Shown: piece by piece, positions 23,996 through 32,698 of the stretch | How the letters are laid out: each line of letters begins with the position of its first letter | Numbering within the stretch: position 1 is the stretch's first letter | NCBI GenBank assembly: GCA_030690315.1 | Contig: JAUYGY010000025.1 | Location: forward strand, 1 to 64,000 | DNA length: 64,000 nt | From: Aequorivita sp. | GTDB taxonomy: Bacteria > Bacteroidota > Bacteroidia > Flavobacteriales > Flavobacteriaceae | Reading direction: 5' to 3' | The notes under the pieces: generated by a model | What the model was told of the DNA's origin: nothing | Databases searched by the model: none | Seen by the model: only the letters and a program-made list of their open reading frames with translations | Made by a program: the position numbers and the translations under genes

Positions 23996-24511
23996 TTATT
24001 GTTTTTGCACTTCTGGAATCAGCACGCCGTCTGCTTCAAGAGAAAGGGTGAATTTAGGCGCTGTGATTGCGGCAATTTCTTCTGGTGTTGCACCGCCATC
24101 TTCGGCATAGTGGCGTTGGTCTTCAACATTCATTTCTTCAACGTATGCTTTTCCGTTGACTATGATTTCCTGCCCGGCAATGTCTTTTGGCATAAAAAAC
24201 GCATAATCCTTAAAGCGGACCATCGCTTCTTTTTCACCCATATCAAGGTTCATCCAGCATCCTTTTTTCTGGCAAACTTCTTTTACGGTGGCCGCAAATT
24301 TTACATTTATGGTATCGCCAGGTTTCAAATTAGAGAATTTTTCAAACATTTGTTGTTGGGTCAAAACGTTTTCATCCGAAATTTTTTCACCAAAAGCTTG
24401 ATAGTTAATTGCTATTTCTTCAACTTCAGTTACGGGCGTAGCCTCCGTTTTTTCGTTTTTGCAGCTTAAAGCAATAACAGATAGCGAGAATATAAACAAG
24501 ATTTTTTTCAT
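23996..24511 (-). CDS. DUF4920 lipoprotein
   Basis: 171 aa. Lipobox VIALSC with Cys at about 17. The central VKFAATVKEVCQKKGCWMNLDMG and MVRFKDYAFFMPKDI are the DUF4920 signature, with a paired-cysteine motif CxxxGC that could bind a metal or cofactor. Function is unknown. It is 3 bp ahead of mnmD and shares its transcript. Confidence 0.8.
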   Translation of the reverse strand: MKKILFIFSLSVIALSCKNEKTEATPVTEVEEIAINYQAFGEKISDENVLTQQQMFEKFSNLKPGDTINVKFAATVKEVCQKKGCWMNLDMGEKEAMVRFKDYAFFMPKDIAGQEIIVNGKAYVEEMNVEDQRHYAEDGGATPEEIAAITAPKFTLSLEADGVLIPEVQKQ

Positions 24512-24621
24512 TTTAATAAGTTTAATAATTTATTGATTGATATGTGATTGCAATTTTAATGATTTTTTGAATTTTAATTGGTTTAAATTTTACCTATTTT
24601 TACCGCATAAACTTTTCTTTG

Positions 24622-25692
24622 ATGAATTCTTCAGCAACACAAAATTTAAATATACAAAAAGTTGAAACTTCCAGAATTGGGCAAGTGGATTTTAGCAACT
24701 TAACTTTTGGAAGCACTTTTACCGACCACATGTTTGAATGTGATTATAAAGACGGTGCTTGGCAAACCCCAACAATTAAGCCCTACGGCCCGCTCACTAT
24801 TTCGCCAGCAGCGAAGGTTTTTCATTATGGCCAAGCCGTATTTGAAGGGATGAAGGCTTTTAAAGATGATACCGGCAAAGTGTGGCTTTTTAGGCCTGAA
24901 CAGAATTTTATGCGTATCAATAAATCTTCTGTGAGAATGGCAATCCCTGAATTTCCGAAGGATATTTTCTTTGAAGGCTTGACTACGCTTGTAAAAATGG
25001 ATAAAGATTGGGTAAAACCAGGCAATGGCAATTCGCTATATCTCCGTCCTTTTGTGATTGCAACCCAAGTTGGCGTTGGCGCATCCCCTTCAACTGAATA
25101 TAAATTTATGATTTTGATGTCGCCGGCACAGGCATATTACACGGGCGATGTGAAAGTGGTTATTGCAGACCATTACAGCCGTTCCGCAAATGGTGGCGTG
25201 GGTGCCGCAAAAGCTGCAGGAAATTATGGTGCACAGTTTTTCCCAACTAATCTTGCCCGCGAAAAAGGATTTCAACAAGTAATTTGGACGGATGCCAGCA
25301 ACCACCAATATTTGGAAGAAGCAGGAACAATGAATGTTTTTTTCAGGGTAAATGATACTTTATTGACTGCCCCTATCAGCGATAGAATACTTGACGGCAT
25401 AACCAGAAAAAGTGTAATTGCGCTAGCAAAGCATGACAATATTAAGGTGGAAGAAAGACCCGTTTTGGTTTCAGAAATTGTGGAAGCCGCAAAAAATGGT
25501 AGCCTTAAAGAAATATTTGGCGCAGGTACTGCCGCGGTAATAAGCCCGGTTAGTGCTTTTAGCTATAAAGACGAAACTTTTGAACTCGAAAAACAAGATG
25601 ATGGTTTTGCTGCTCGTTTCAAAAAAGAACTTATGGATATTCAATACAACAGAAGCGAAGATCCTTTTGATTGGAGATATGAAGTTTTGTAA
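24622..25692 (+). CDS. ilvE: Branched-chain amino acid aminotransferase
   Basis: 356 aa from the ATG at 24622. Fold-type IV PLP enzyme, class II BCAT: YGQAVFEGMKAF, RPFVIATQ, the Schiff-base lysine in GVGAAKAAGNYGAQ, and EEAGTMNVFF and GITRKSVIALA. It catalyses transamination of Val, Leu and Ile with 2-oxoglutarate. Divergent from the DUF4920-mnmD pair. A hairpin with a T-run follows it. Confidence 0.95.
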   Translation: MNSSATQNLNIQKVETSRIGQVDFSNLTFGSTFTDHMFECDYKDGAWQTPTIKPYGPLTISPAAKVFHYGQAVFEGMKAFKDDTGKVWLFRPEQNFMRINKSSVRMAIPEFPKDIFFEGLTTLVKMDKDWVKPGNGNSLYLRPFVIATQVGVGASPSTEYKFMILMSPAQAYYTGDVKVVIADHYSRSANGGVGAAKAAGNYGAQFFPTNLAREKGFQQVIWTDASNHQYLEEAGTMNVFFRVNDTLLTAPISDRILDGITRKSVIALAKHDNIKVEERPVLVSEIVEAAKNGSLKEIFGAGTAAVISPVSAFSYKDETFELEKQDDGFAARFKKELMDIQYNRSEDPFDWRYEVL

Positions 25693-25720
25693 ACAGCACT
25701 AAATTTCGAATTAAAAAATT

Positions 25721-25762
25721 CCAAATTCCAAAAGTCAATCTTTAGAATTTGGATTTTTTTTT
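25721..25762 (+). terminator. ilvE terminator
   Basis: CCAAATTC and GAATTTGG arms about 16 bases apart, then a run of nine T. The stem lies about 29 bp after the ilvE stop and could also serve the convergent gene. Confidence 0.65.
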
Positions 25763-25772
25763 ATTGGTTCTT

Positions 25773-26159
25773 TTAACTATCAAGAATAGACTGTATATTT
25801 GGTTTAAAATAGTTTGGCCCTTTTAGAACTTTTCCGTCCTCTCGGTAAATGGGTTTGCCATCCGCGCCCAGTTTACTCATATTGCTTCGTTGAATTTCAT
25901 TGAAAACTTCTTCAATTTTGTGCTGCATTCCGTGCTCAATTATGGTACCGCACAGAATATAAAGCATATCGCCCAAGGCATCTGCAACCTCAACCAAATC
26001 ATCATTATTTGCTGCCTCGAGATACTCTTCGTTTTCTTCCCGCATCAGCTCATAACGCAGTAGGTTTTTTTCGATACCGAGATTGGCGGTTGGGGTTTCC
26101 TTCATTCCAAGGCCAAAAGCTTTATGGAATTCTGAAACTGCGGCTATTTTATTCTTCAT
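25773..26159 (-). CDS. MazG/phosphoribosyl-ATP-pyrophosphohydrolase-like NTP pyrophosphatase
   Basis: 128 aa, all-alpha. Catalytic EExxE...ExxD pattern: REENEEYLEA (about 40-49) and DLVEVADALGDMLYILCG (about 54-71). Small single-domain enzymes of this type hydrolyse non-canonical or ordinary NTPs to NMP and PPi. Start ATG; convergent with ilvE. Confidence 0.8.
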   Translation of the reverse strand: MKNKIAAVSEFHKAFGLGMKETPTANLGIEKNLLRYELMREENEEYLEAANNDDLVEVADALGDMLYILCGTIIEHGMQHKIEEVFNEIQRSNMSKLGADGKPIYREDGKVLKGPNYFKPNIQSILDS

Positions 26160-26205
26160 AGTATAAGTTTAAGGTTGTAAATTTGCTTCGTAAAACTACA
26201 AATTT

Positions 26206-26394
26206 ATGTTTACTACCGGTCAGTTGGTCTTTGCTATTTTATTTTTTGTTGCCTTTGTTGGTATAATGATCTATAGCTATCGTGGCGATAAAAAACTTCA
26301 CAAAAAACAGTATAAGGGAAGTCTTTGGATTTTGATTGGCTTTATTGCTTTCATCCTATTTTTATTGGCTCTAAAAACGTATTTGAAAAATTAA
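26206..26394 (+). CDS. Small two-TM membrane protein
   Basis: 62 aa with two helices (about 4-24 and 41-58) around a basic loop (YRGDKKLHKKQYKG). No recognised family, but ATG start, good spacing and a terminator-like hairpin 87 bp downstream suggest a real gene. It is divergent from the MazG-like gene by 46 bp. Confidence 0.6.
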   Translation: MFTTGQLVFAILFFVAFVGIMIYSYRGDKKLHKKQYKGSLWILIGFIAFILFLLALKTYLKN

Positions 26395-26480
26395 TTTGGC
26401 AACCTAGTTATATTTTCTACAATTTACCGGCATTTTTAATTCCTCTTCTTCAAGTAAAATTATTCCTGAATTTTTCCATG

Positions 26481-26507
26481 AAAAATACCCCTTAGTAGGT
26501 ATTTTTT
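26481..26507 (+). terminator. Probable terminator of the small membrane protein gene
   Basis: AAAAATACC (26481-26489) pairs with GGTATTTTT (26498-26506) and is followed by T. The loop is 8 bases. Confidence 0.55.
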
Positions 26508-26701
26508 GAGATTCTTTATTGACTTATTTTTGACCCCGATCAATTTAAAGTGTTCAACTTACACAGTAAAAATGTGAACACAGTGAATTTGAAATCTATT
26601 TATCAAGAAAGAAAAATCATAGTGCATCAATTCGTTTGAACAATTATTTCTCTTTGAGGAGGAACGAAATTCTAAAACTAAATTGATGTACTGTTTTTTT
26701 T
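26505..26701 (+). ncRNA. Candidate structured small RNA or leader (promoter, two stems, T-run)
   Basis: TATTTTTG at 26525-26532 fits the -7 consensus, with TTTG at 26505-26508 in the -33 region (spacer 16). Downstream, stem GTGTTCA/TGAACAC (26550-26556, 26575-26581) is followed by a larger nested stem: AGTGCATCAATT (26621-26632) with AATTGATGTACT (26681-26692), one G-U, and inside it TTCGTT/AACGAA (26631-26636, 26663-26668). A run of nine T ends it at 26701. No ORF is seen here. It may be an independent sRNA of about 160 nt or a 5' leader of the next gene, whose ATG is 55 bp further. Confidence 0.45.
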
Positions 26702-26755
26702 AATATCAATAAGAAATTCCAAAATTTAAAAAAGTAACCTAAAACCATTAAAAAT

Positions 26756-27469
26756 ATGATTAAGCCAAAATTGTTTTTTGCATTATTAGCACTAATTTTT
26801 TGTACAACAATTTCCTGTGAGGAAGAGGAATCTCCAGAAAAAACTGGATGTACTGACCCATTAAGCTATAGCTACGATCCTGAAGCAGTAACAGACAATG
26901 GAAGTTGTGAATTTTATTACGGTGGCCGCGATATGGGCCAAATTGATGTTGGTGCTGTTGTTGATTTGAACAATGAGTACAACATATATGTTGACAATGT
27001 ATTTATTGGCAGATCTACCTATTTTTTCCCTAACGGTTTAGAGTGTGGAAACCCCAATGCAGTAGGGGGTATTTTCACCTCAGGGTCACATTTAATAAGA
27101 GCTGAAGGAAATGGAGGCACAGAAATTCGCGAAGGATTGGTTGTTTTAAATCCTCAAACATGTTTAGTTGTGTTAATAGAAAACTTACCTATTGTTGGCG
27201 GAGGTAATCCTATGGGAAGTGTTAAATTCTGGACAAACCAAGATTACGGTTGCGGCTTTATAACCGTAAATTTGAACGGGGTTGGTTCTAGCATGATTAG
27301 TGGTTATTACGGTATCACTCCAGACTGCACTATAGACGGTTATGGTGGAAATTTTAATGATCTTACACCGGGAAACTATAGTTATACTGCAAGCTGTCAG
27401 GGTTATGATTGGAGCGGAACAGTAACAATAAGTGCAAATGGATGTTTTAAACTTCAGTTGACGCTGTAA
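26756..27469 (+). CDS. Lipoprotein with TSP3-like calcium-type repeat motif
   Basis: 237 aa. Lipobox FCTTISC with Cys near 21. Residues about 32-55 contain CTDPLSYSYDPEAVTDNGSC, the C-T-D-P-...-DNGSC motif that repeats in many Bacteroidota surface proteins (thrombospondin type 3-like). Then a beta-rich, Gly/Asn-rich region with four further Cys (GCGFITVNLNG, TPDCTIDGYGG, YTASCQGYDWSGTVTISANGCF). The role is unknown; a cell-surface lipoprotein is likely. It has a perfect terminator. Confidence 0.75.
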   Translation: MIKPKLFFALLALIFCTTISCEEEESPEKTGCTDPLSYSYDPEAVTDNGSCEFYYGGRDMGQIDVGAVVDLNNEYNIYVDNVFIGRSTYFFPNGLECGNPNAVGGIFTSGSHLIRAEGNGGTEIREGLVVLNPQTCLVVLIENLPIVGGGNPMGSVKFWTNQDYGCGFITVNLNGVGSSMISGYYGITPDCTIDGYGGNFNDLTPGNYSYTASCQGYDWSGTVTISANGCFKLQLTL

Positions 27470-27497
27470 GTTTTTTTGAATAGTGGTTTATAAAAAA

Positions 27498-27525
27498 AGC
27501 TCTTCGGATATCCGAAGAGCTTTTT
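27498..27525. terminator. Bidirectional terminator
   Basis: A perfect 24-bp palindrome, arms AGCTCTTCGGAT and ATCCGAAGAGCT (27498-27521), has an A-run before and a T-run after. It serves the lipoprotein gene and the convergent M49 peptidase gene. Confidence 0.9.
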
Positions 27526-27544
27526 ATTTGAAAAGAAAATATTC

Positions 27545-29584
27545 TTAGTTCGTCGCAGGTAAATTGCTATAGTTTTTAGCGTAAAACAGCATCTGTTCTG
27601 CAAAAGTTTTTGGTTGTTCAATGGTGAAGCTTTCTATTTCGCCATTGTCGTCCATTTTTGGAACTAGTACAGGATTTACAAATCCGCTGTATGGTGCAGA
27701 AGTAAACTGTTTGTTGCGTTCCAAAATTTCAGCGTGTAAAGTTTGATCTACTTTAACACCATAGTCTTCAACTAATTTTTCCACCGCTGCATAATCTCCC
27801 TCGCTCTTTATTCTTTGTGTTTCGCGAAGCAATTGGCCAAATAAATCATGTAATTTATCATAATAGTTTATGTTGAAATAGGTTTTTCCATCGCGGGTAA
27901 TTTTTTCAATTACGTTATCGGCCTTTCCTTTTTCAAAGACCCAAGCTGAAACCCATTGGCGGTTACGCATGTGTGATTCTTCAACATCGTCGCCCAAATT
28001 CAGACGAATTAATTGCGTCATTAACCCATTTCGAATATAACCGTCATACGCTGCCATTCCCATTTTTTTCCAATCATCCACTAAACCAAGTTCCTGTAAT
28101 TTTGGATTGTATAAATAATAAAGTCCAACCAAATCGGCGCGGCCTTCTTCCAAAGTTGACGCATAATTTTTCAGGGTTTCTTTGGTTTCGCCAACGCCTG
28201 GGTTCAATTGTCCCGAAGCGTGACCAATTACTTCGTGAAGCGCTGTGTGGAGTTTATCGGCAGTTTCTCCGTATTTTTCTTCAAGCGCAAGTTCGGTGGA
28301 ATCGTTTACAAATTCCTGCAATCTGCCGGTATTTCCTGCATTGTTGTATGCATCAATAATATTTCCAAGAGAAACCGATTTACTTCCAACGGCTGCGCGA
28401 ATCCAGTTTGCATTTGGAAGGTTAACCCCTATTGGCGTGCTTGGCGAAGCATCACCAGCTTCTCCGGCAACATTCACAACTTTGTAAGTTACACCAACAA
28501 CGTTTTTCTTTTTATGTTCATCCATTAATGGCGAATTGTCCTCAAACCATTGTGCGTTTGCAGAAACAACGGACATTTTTTCGGACATATCAAAATCTTT
28601 TATTTGAACAATAGTTTCGTAAGAACCTCTGTAGCCAAGCGGATCGTTATAAACCTCTATAAAACTGTTTATATAATCAATGTTTCCTTCGGTTTCAGCG
28701 GTCCAAGCCACGTTATAGTCATCCCAAGTTTGAAGATCGCCAGTTTTGTAATATTGAATTAACAAACCAAGAGCATCTCCCTGCGCTTGGTTTTCGGCAA
28801 CGCCCTTTGCTTTTTCAAGCCACTCAATAATTTTGTCGATAGCTGGGCCGTAAAGTCCGCCAGATTTGTAAACCAATTCTTTAAGCTGTCCGTTTTCTTT
28901 CACCAATTTAGAATTCAAACCGTAGGAAAGTGGTTTTAAGGGATCGGGAGATTTCATTTTTGAATAGAAATTTTCCACATCTTTATTGGTTACATCAGGT
29001 CCATAAAAGTTCACTGCGCTTTGCAACACATTATCAACTCCCTTGGCTTGGTTCACTTTTTTTGAATCCTTATCGTTGAAAATCACATCAAAAGCCTCGC
29101 CTTCCAAAGTGGTATTAGTGTCCGTTAAAAGTTGTTTTAAATAATCTGAAGAAAATTCAGGTTTATGTTTGTCGTTGGAATAATGATGGTGAATCCCGTT
29201 ACTGAACCAAACTTTTTTCAGATAGGTTTCAAAATTATTCCAATCGGCTGTTGTTTTATCTCCTTTATAATTAGTGTAAATGTTTTCCAGAGCTTTTCTA
29301 ATGGTAAGATTGTGGCGGTAGTTTTGATCCCACATAATATCCCTTCCTGCCAATCCAGCTTGTGTTAAGTAATATACAAGGGTTTGTTCTTTTAGGGTAA
29401 GTTTTTCCCAACCTGGAATTTGGTAGCGCAAAACTTTTATATCGCCAAACTGCTCAACATTATAGTCAAAGTCAGAGGCCGGAGTATATTCCATTTGTGC
29501 TACTTCTTTGTTTTCCTTGTTTTCTTTACAGGAAAAAAAGAGCAATCCGCACATAGCTATCGCAATAAAAAAGGTGTTCTTCAT
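27545..29584 (-). CDS. M49-family (dipeptidyl-peptidase III-like) lipoprotein metallopeptidase
   Basis: 679 aa. Lipobox GLLFFSC (Cys about 19). The zinc motif is HExxGH type, HEVIGHASG, at about residue 450, with the second Glu in LEEGRADLVGLYYL about 30 residues on; this is the M49 arrangement. DPP III enzymes remove N-terminal dipeptides. Homologues in this phylum are often mislabelled as dihydrofolate reductase; there is nothing of that fold here. It probably acts in the periplasm. Monocistronic with its own terminator. Confidence 0.88.
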   Translation of the reverse strand: MKNTFFIAIAMCGLLFFSCKENKENKEVAQMEYTPASDFDYNVEQFGDIKVLRYQIPGWEKLTLKEQTLVYYLTQAGLAGRDIMWDQNYRHNLTIRKALENIYTNYKGDKTTADWNNFETYLKKVWFSNGIHHHYSNDKHKPEFSSDYLKQLLTDTNTTLEGEAFDVIFNDKDSKKVNQAKGVDNVLQSAVNFYGPDVTNKDVENFYSKMKSPDPLKPLSYGLNSKLVKENGQLKELVYKSGGLYGPAIDKIIEWLEKAKGVAENQAQGDALGLLIQYYKTGDLQTWDDYNVAWTAETEGNIDYINSFIEVYNDPLGYRGSYETIVQIKDFDMSEKMSVVSANAQWFEDNSPLMDEHKKKNVVGVTYKVVNVAGEAGDASPSTPIGVNLPNANWIRAAVGSKSVSLGNIIDAYNNAGNTGRLQEFVNDSTELALEEKYGETADKLHTALHEVIGHASGQLNPGVGETKETLKNYASTLEEGRADLVGLYYLYNPKLQELGLVDDWKKMGMAAYDGYIRNGLMTQLIRLNLGDDVEESHMRNRQWVSAWVFEKGKADNVIEKITRDGKTYFNINYYDKLHDLFGQLLRETQRIKSEGDYAAVEKLVEDYGVKVDQTLHAEILERNKQFTSAPYSGFVNPVLVPKMDDNGEIESFTIEQPKTFAEQMLFYAKNYSNLPATN

Positions 29585-29734
29585 TTTAAGAAATTTTTAG
29601 ATTTCAGCAAATGTACTAAAATATTTTCCGCAATATTAAAAGTGTGAACCTGTGACGAGATTGCAAACGCTGAATTTTAAGAGCATCAATGAAATTTTAG
29701 TACCTTAGCAACTGTAATCAAACACCCCAACCAA

Positions 29735-30790
29735 ATGAAAATCTTAAAATATTTACTCTTTCTTGTTCTCATCATTATTATAGGAAGTGCCATTTATTTT
29801 GGCACTAAAGAAGGCTCTTATGATATTCAAGATTCAATGATTATCCAAGCGCCGCCACAAGTTGTTTTCAACAAAGTAAATGATTATAAAAGTTGGGAAA
29901 AATGGGGTCCTTGGAAAAAAGAAGATTCCACAATAGTTTTTACCTATGCCGAAAAAACTTCGGGCGAAGGTGCCTCCTACTCTTGGGATGGCGAAATGAG
30001 CGGATCTATGACTACTACGAAAGTTATTCCGAATAAAGAAATAGAGCAAGATTTAACGCTGAATACACCCGCTGGTGAAAGAAATCCTAAAGTATATTGG
30101 ACTTTTGAAGAAGTGGATGGGGGAACAAAAGTTACTTGGGGAATGAAAGGCGAGCATACTTTGATTGATAAAGCCTATTATTCCTTAAGCGGATTCAATT
30201 TTGATGCTTCCATGCACGAAATGAACAAAAGTGGGTTGGAGGGAATTGCAATGGAAGTAGCCGAAGATATGAAGCAATATTCCATAAACGTTGATGGCGT
30301 TACCCAATACGGCGGTGGCTATTATATGTACACCACCACCGTAGCAAAACAGGACGAAATTGAGGGACGATTGGATGCAATGCTTGAGCAAGTTATGGGC
30401 TTTATTACACAGAACAACCTGAATATGGCCGGCGCGCCGTTTACAATTTATAATGAATTTGACACTACTACTGGCACGGTTATTTTTTCAACCTGTATTC
30501 CTGTAAAAGAACAAGTAATTACGCCCGAAGGCAGCCCTGTTGTCTGCGGATTTATGGAGCCGGTTTCAGCAGTAAAAACAACGTTGAAGGGGGATTATAA
30601 AAATATTTCCGAAGCATACACAAAAACAAGACAGTATATTGAAAAGAACAACCTTCAAATAGACCCAAACGGAAAATTGTTTGAGGTATACATTACCGAC
30701 CCTGAAGAAACACCCAATCCAGCAAATTGGCTAACGGAAATTTATATCCCAATAATTTCAACTCCAGAACCGGTTGAAGAAGGAATGTAG
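29735..30790 (+). CDS. Membrane-anchored SRPBCC (polyketide cyclase-like) + GyrI-like protein
   Basis: 351 aa. One N-terminal helix (4-24), then an SRPBCC domain (about 30-165: SMIIQAPPQVVFNKVNDYKSW...WTFEEVDGGTKVTWGM), then a GyrI-like or effector-binding domain (about 200-345: FITQNNLNMAGAPFTIYNEFD...VYITDPEETPNPANWLTEIYIPI). Both domains bind small hydrophobic or drug-like ligands in other proteins. This fusion occurs in Bacteroidota; its function is unknown. fluC follows after 20 bp, probably on the same transcript. Confidence 0.8.
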   Translation: MKILKYLLFLVLIIIIGSAIYFGTKEGSYDIQDSMIIQAPPQVVFNKVNDYKSWEKWGPWKKEDSTIVFTYAEKTSGEGASYSWDGEMSGSMTTTKVIPNKEIEQDLTLNTPAGERNPKVYWTFEEVDGGTKVTWGMKGEHTLIDKAYYSLSGFNFDASMHEMNKSGLEGIAMEVAEDMKQYSINVDGVTQYGGGYYMYTTTVAKQDEIEGRLDAMLEQVMGFITQNNLNMAGAPFTIYNEFDTTTGTVIFSTCIPVKEQVITPEGSPVVCGFMEPVSAVKTTLKGDYKNISEAYTKTRQYIEKNNLQIDPNGKLFEVYITDPEETPNPANWLTEIYIPIISTPEPVEEGM

Positions 30791-30810
30791 ATGAACATTT
30801 ACGATTATTT

Positions 30811-31182
30811 ATGAAACAATTGGCATTGGTTTTTATTGGCGGGGGTTTGGGAAGTACGTTAAGGTATTGGTTTTCCAAATATTTGAATAACTATGAAACA
30901 GGGATTCCTTACGGCACTTTTGCCGCTAACATTTTAGGTAGTTTGCTAATTGGGATTATTCTTGGGGTTGCACTAAAAAACGAAACACTTTCCCAAAATA
31001 CGGTTCTGTTTTTGGCTACCGGCTTCTGTGGCGGATTTACAACCTTTTCAACCTTTGCGTATGAAAACCATATTTTTTTGAAGAGCGGTGATTTTATGTC
31101 GTTCGCGCTTTATACAATCGCCAGTTTTGTAATTGGTTTTGCGATGGTTTTTTTGGGAATGTGGTTGGTTAAGATTTTTTAA
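30811..31182 (+). CDS. crcB: Fluoride channel/exporter FluC (CrcB)
   Basis: 123 aa, four helices, the normal Fluc monomer. Signature GGGLGSTLRYWFSK, the conserved Asn in GTFAANILGSLLIG, and the sodium-binding/phenylalanine box GFCGGFTTFSTF at about 71-82. It exports fluoride as a dual-topology dimer. No room for a fluoride riboswitch exists in the 20-bp gap before it. It converges with the DUF1684 gene, overlapping 4 bp. Confidence 0.95.
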   Translation: MKQLALVFIGGGLGSTLRYWFSKYLNNYETGIPYGTFAANILGSLLIGIILGVALKNETLSQNTVLFLATGFCGGFTTFSTFAYENHIFLKSGDFMSFALYTIASFVIGFAMVFLGMWLVKIF

Positions 31183-31784
31183 TGCTTCCCAAAATCCTTT
31201 ACTCCCGCTTCAATTTTAATTAAAAGATCATTTTCCTTTGGCGGAATTGGGCACGAATAGCGAGCACTGTATGCGCAGTATGGATTGTAGGCTTTGTTGA
31301 AATCAATAACAATGGTCTCTCCTTCCGGAATTCGTTGATCCAAAAACCTGCCTCCGCCATAGGAACCGTCGCCACTGGTTAAATCGGTAAAAGGAAGAAA
31401 TAGATAATCTTCATAGCCGGGTTCGTCATAAGGCTCTGTACTTTTAAAAAGATTCAGCACAAAATCCTTTCCTTCAAGAGAGAAATGTGCTTCGCCATAT
31501 TTTACGTATTCCGGCAATCTGCTGGTTGTGGTTGGCATCAAAAAAGGCTTTTCGTTTGGGGTGCGGATAAATTTCGCTTCCACAATAAATTTTTCATCTA
31601 TCGGATAAAATTCCAAACCATGAAAATTTTTAAAATCCTCGGGCTCCAAAATGGTAGTGTCAGGATTGCTGAATTCTTCATTTAGTTCTATTTGAGCTGT
31701 TTTGCTTTCGGAAATAAGAGATTTATCCTGTGCTGAAACAAGAGTACAGCACATAAAAATTGAAAGAAATACTAATTGTTTCAT
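31179..31784 (-). CDS. DUF1684 secreted protein
   Basis: 201 aa with a signal peptide (about 1-18). Family motifs: FKNFHGLEFYPIDEKFIVEAKF, YGEAHFSLEGKDFVLNLF, the LFLPFTDLTSGDGSYGGGRFLD block and the C-terminal NKAYNPYCAYSARYSCPIPPKEN, with several conserved Cys and Tyr. DUF1684 proteins are of unknown function, often periplasmic. It overlaps the convergent crcB by four bases. Confidence 0.85.
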   Translation of the reverse strand: MKQLVFLSIFMCCTLVSAQDKSLISESKTAQIELNEEFSNPDTTILEPEDFKNFHGLEFYPIDEKFIVEAKFIRTPNEKPFLMPTTTSRLPEYVKYGEAHFSLEGKDFVLNLFKSTEPYDEPGYEDYLFLPFTDLTSGDGSYGGGRFLDQRIPEGETIVIDFNKAYNPYCAYSARYSCPIPPKENDLLIKIEAGVKDFGKH

Positions 31785-31836
31785 TGGTAAGTTTTCAGTA
31801 AAAATAGAAAACTATTTCATAGTTCATTATTATTTC

Positions 31837-31844
31837 TATTTTTG
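31837..31844 (+). promoter_or_regulatory. Possible -7 element before the 31859 gene
   Basis: TATTTTTG matches TAnnTTTG but ends only 14 bp before the ATG, so the 5' untranslated region would be very short. No convincing -33 element. Confidence 0.35.
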
Positions 31845-31858
31845 GGCAAAAATAAATT

Positions 31859-32488
31859 ATGCCCAAATTTCTATTCATTTCATTATTTCTCTGTATTAGT
31901 TCACAATTCACCTTTGCACAACATATTGACATTGACAAAAAAGCACTTTCATTTTTAGCTTCACAGGAAAAGGTAAATGTTGTTTTTACTTTTGACAATT
32001 TATCTTTTGATGGAGAGAATGTCCCCGAAGCAGAATTTCTTCAAAAACGGTACGTTGAAATATCTGAATGGAAAGACAAAGAAGCTGCCAAAGGATGGCT
32101 TGTTCTTTACGATGATCATAAAAATGCTAAGTGGCAGGAAACGTTTATGAATACTCTAAACGAAAAAAATGCTGAATATAAAAATGCCCCTGTTTTCAAT
32201 ATAAATGACGATACAGCAAAATATACAATGCAGGTAAATAGTGATTGGATGTATTTTGGATATGATGTAATTGTTGGAAAAGAGCCATCAAAAGTTTCTA
32301 TGACACTCAGCTTTTATGAAACGAAGAATCCTTCCAACATTATATTTACTACAAAAATAAGCAGAGCTATGGGCACCAACAATGAAAGCTATAACCTTAA
32401 AGATTGGCCGAGTTTCAGAAGGATGGGCAAAGCATACACCAAAGCTGCATATAAACTTGGGCAAGCTTTTGTTAGAATTCTGGATTAA
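31859..32488 (+). CDS. Secreted protein of unknown function
   Basis: 209 aa with a signal peptide (about 1-20, ending FTFAQ). The mature part starts HIDIDKKALSFLASQEKVNVVF, then alternates helices and strands; a region around 110-170 (YTMQVNSDWMYFGYDVIVGKEPSKVSMTLSFYE) looks like a small beta-sandwich. I do not recognise it. Similar proteins, I believe, are confined to Flavobacteriia. Own promoter-like -7 element at 31837. Confidence 0.6.
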   Translation: MPKFLFISLFLCISSQFTFAQHIDIDKKALSFLASQEKVNVVFTFDNLSFDGENVPEAEFLQKRYVEISEWKDKEAAKGWLVLYDDHKNAKWQETFMNTLNEKNAEYKNAPVFNINDDTAKYTMQVNSDWMYFGYDVIVGKEPSKVSMTLSFYETKNPSNIIFTTKISRAMGTNNESYNLKDWPSFRRMGKAYTKAAYKLGQAFVRILD

Positions 32489-32492
32489 TTTT

Positions 32493-32524
32493 TTGAAAAG
32501 AAGATATTTTTTTTACTACATTTG
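32493..32524 (+). promoter_or_regulatory. Bacteroidota-type promoter of the 24-codon ORF
   Basis: TTG (32493-32495), 21-bp spacer, then TACATTTG (32517-32524), an exact TAnnTTTG. It points to the short ORF at 32544 and a terminator at 32651. Confidence 0.6.
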
Positions 32525-32543
32525 ATTTCAAATTAAACAAAAA

Positions 32544-32618
32544 ATGAAAAATAGAACATACACCTGCCCAACAACCCAGGTCATTTCTGGAAAGAAATGC
32601 AGGCGATGTATGTATTGA
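32544..32618 (+). CDS. Putative 24-residue cysteine-containing microprotein
   Basis: ATG to TGA, 24 codons, beginning MKNRTYTCPTTQ and ending GKKCRRCMY. It has three Cys (residues 8, 19 and 22; the last two as CRRC) and a strongly basic second half. It lies alone between its own promoter (32493-32524) and a strong terminator (32651-32676), so a transcript of about 145 nt would carry just this ORF. There is no clear Shine-Dalgarno, as usual for this phylum. It could be a short metal-binding or signal peptide, or the ORF may be a chance frame in a small RNA. Confidence 0.4.
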   Translation: MKNRTYTCPTTQVISGKKCRRCMY

Positions 32619-32650
32619 TTATATAGAAATAAATTAATTCAATATAAAAA

Positions 32651-32676
32651 CGTCCCGGCTGCTACCGGGACGTTTT
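32651..32676 (+). terminator. Rho-independent terminator
   Basis: CGTCCCGG (32651-32658) / CCGGGACG (32665-32672) with a 6-base loop, then TTTT. It ends the transcript of the short ORF, 22 bp before the MFS gene starts. Confidence 0.85.
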
Positions 32677-32698
32677 ACATTTATAGCACCAACCAACC

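Noticed and set aside
27545..29584. Dihydrofolate reductase label often given to this type of protein
   Set aside because: The sequence has an HExxGH...EEGRAD zinc site and lipobox. There is no DHFR-like fold.
30791..30810. Fluoride riboswitch before crcB
   Set aside because: Only 20 bp separate the preceding gene from crcB, too short for the crcB motif, and no such fold is seen.
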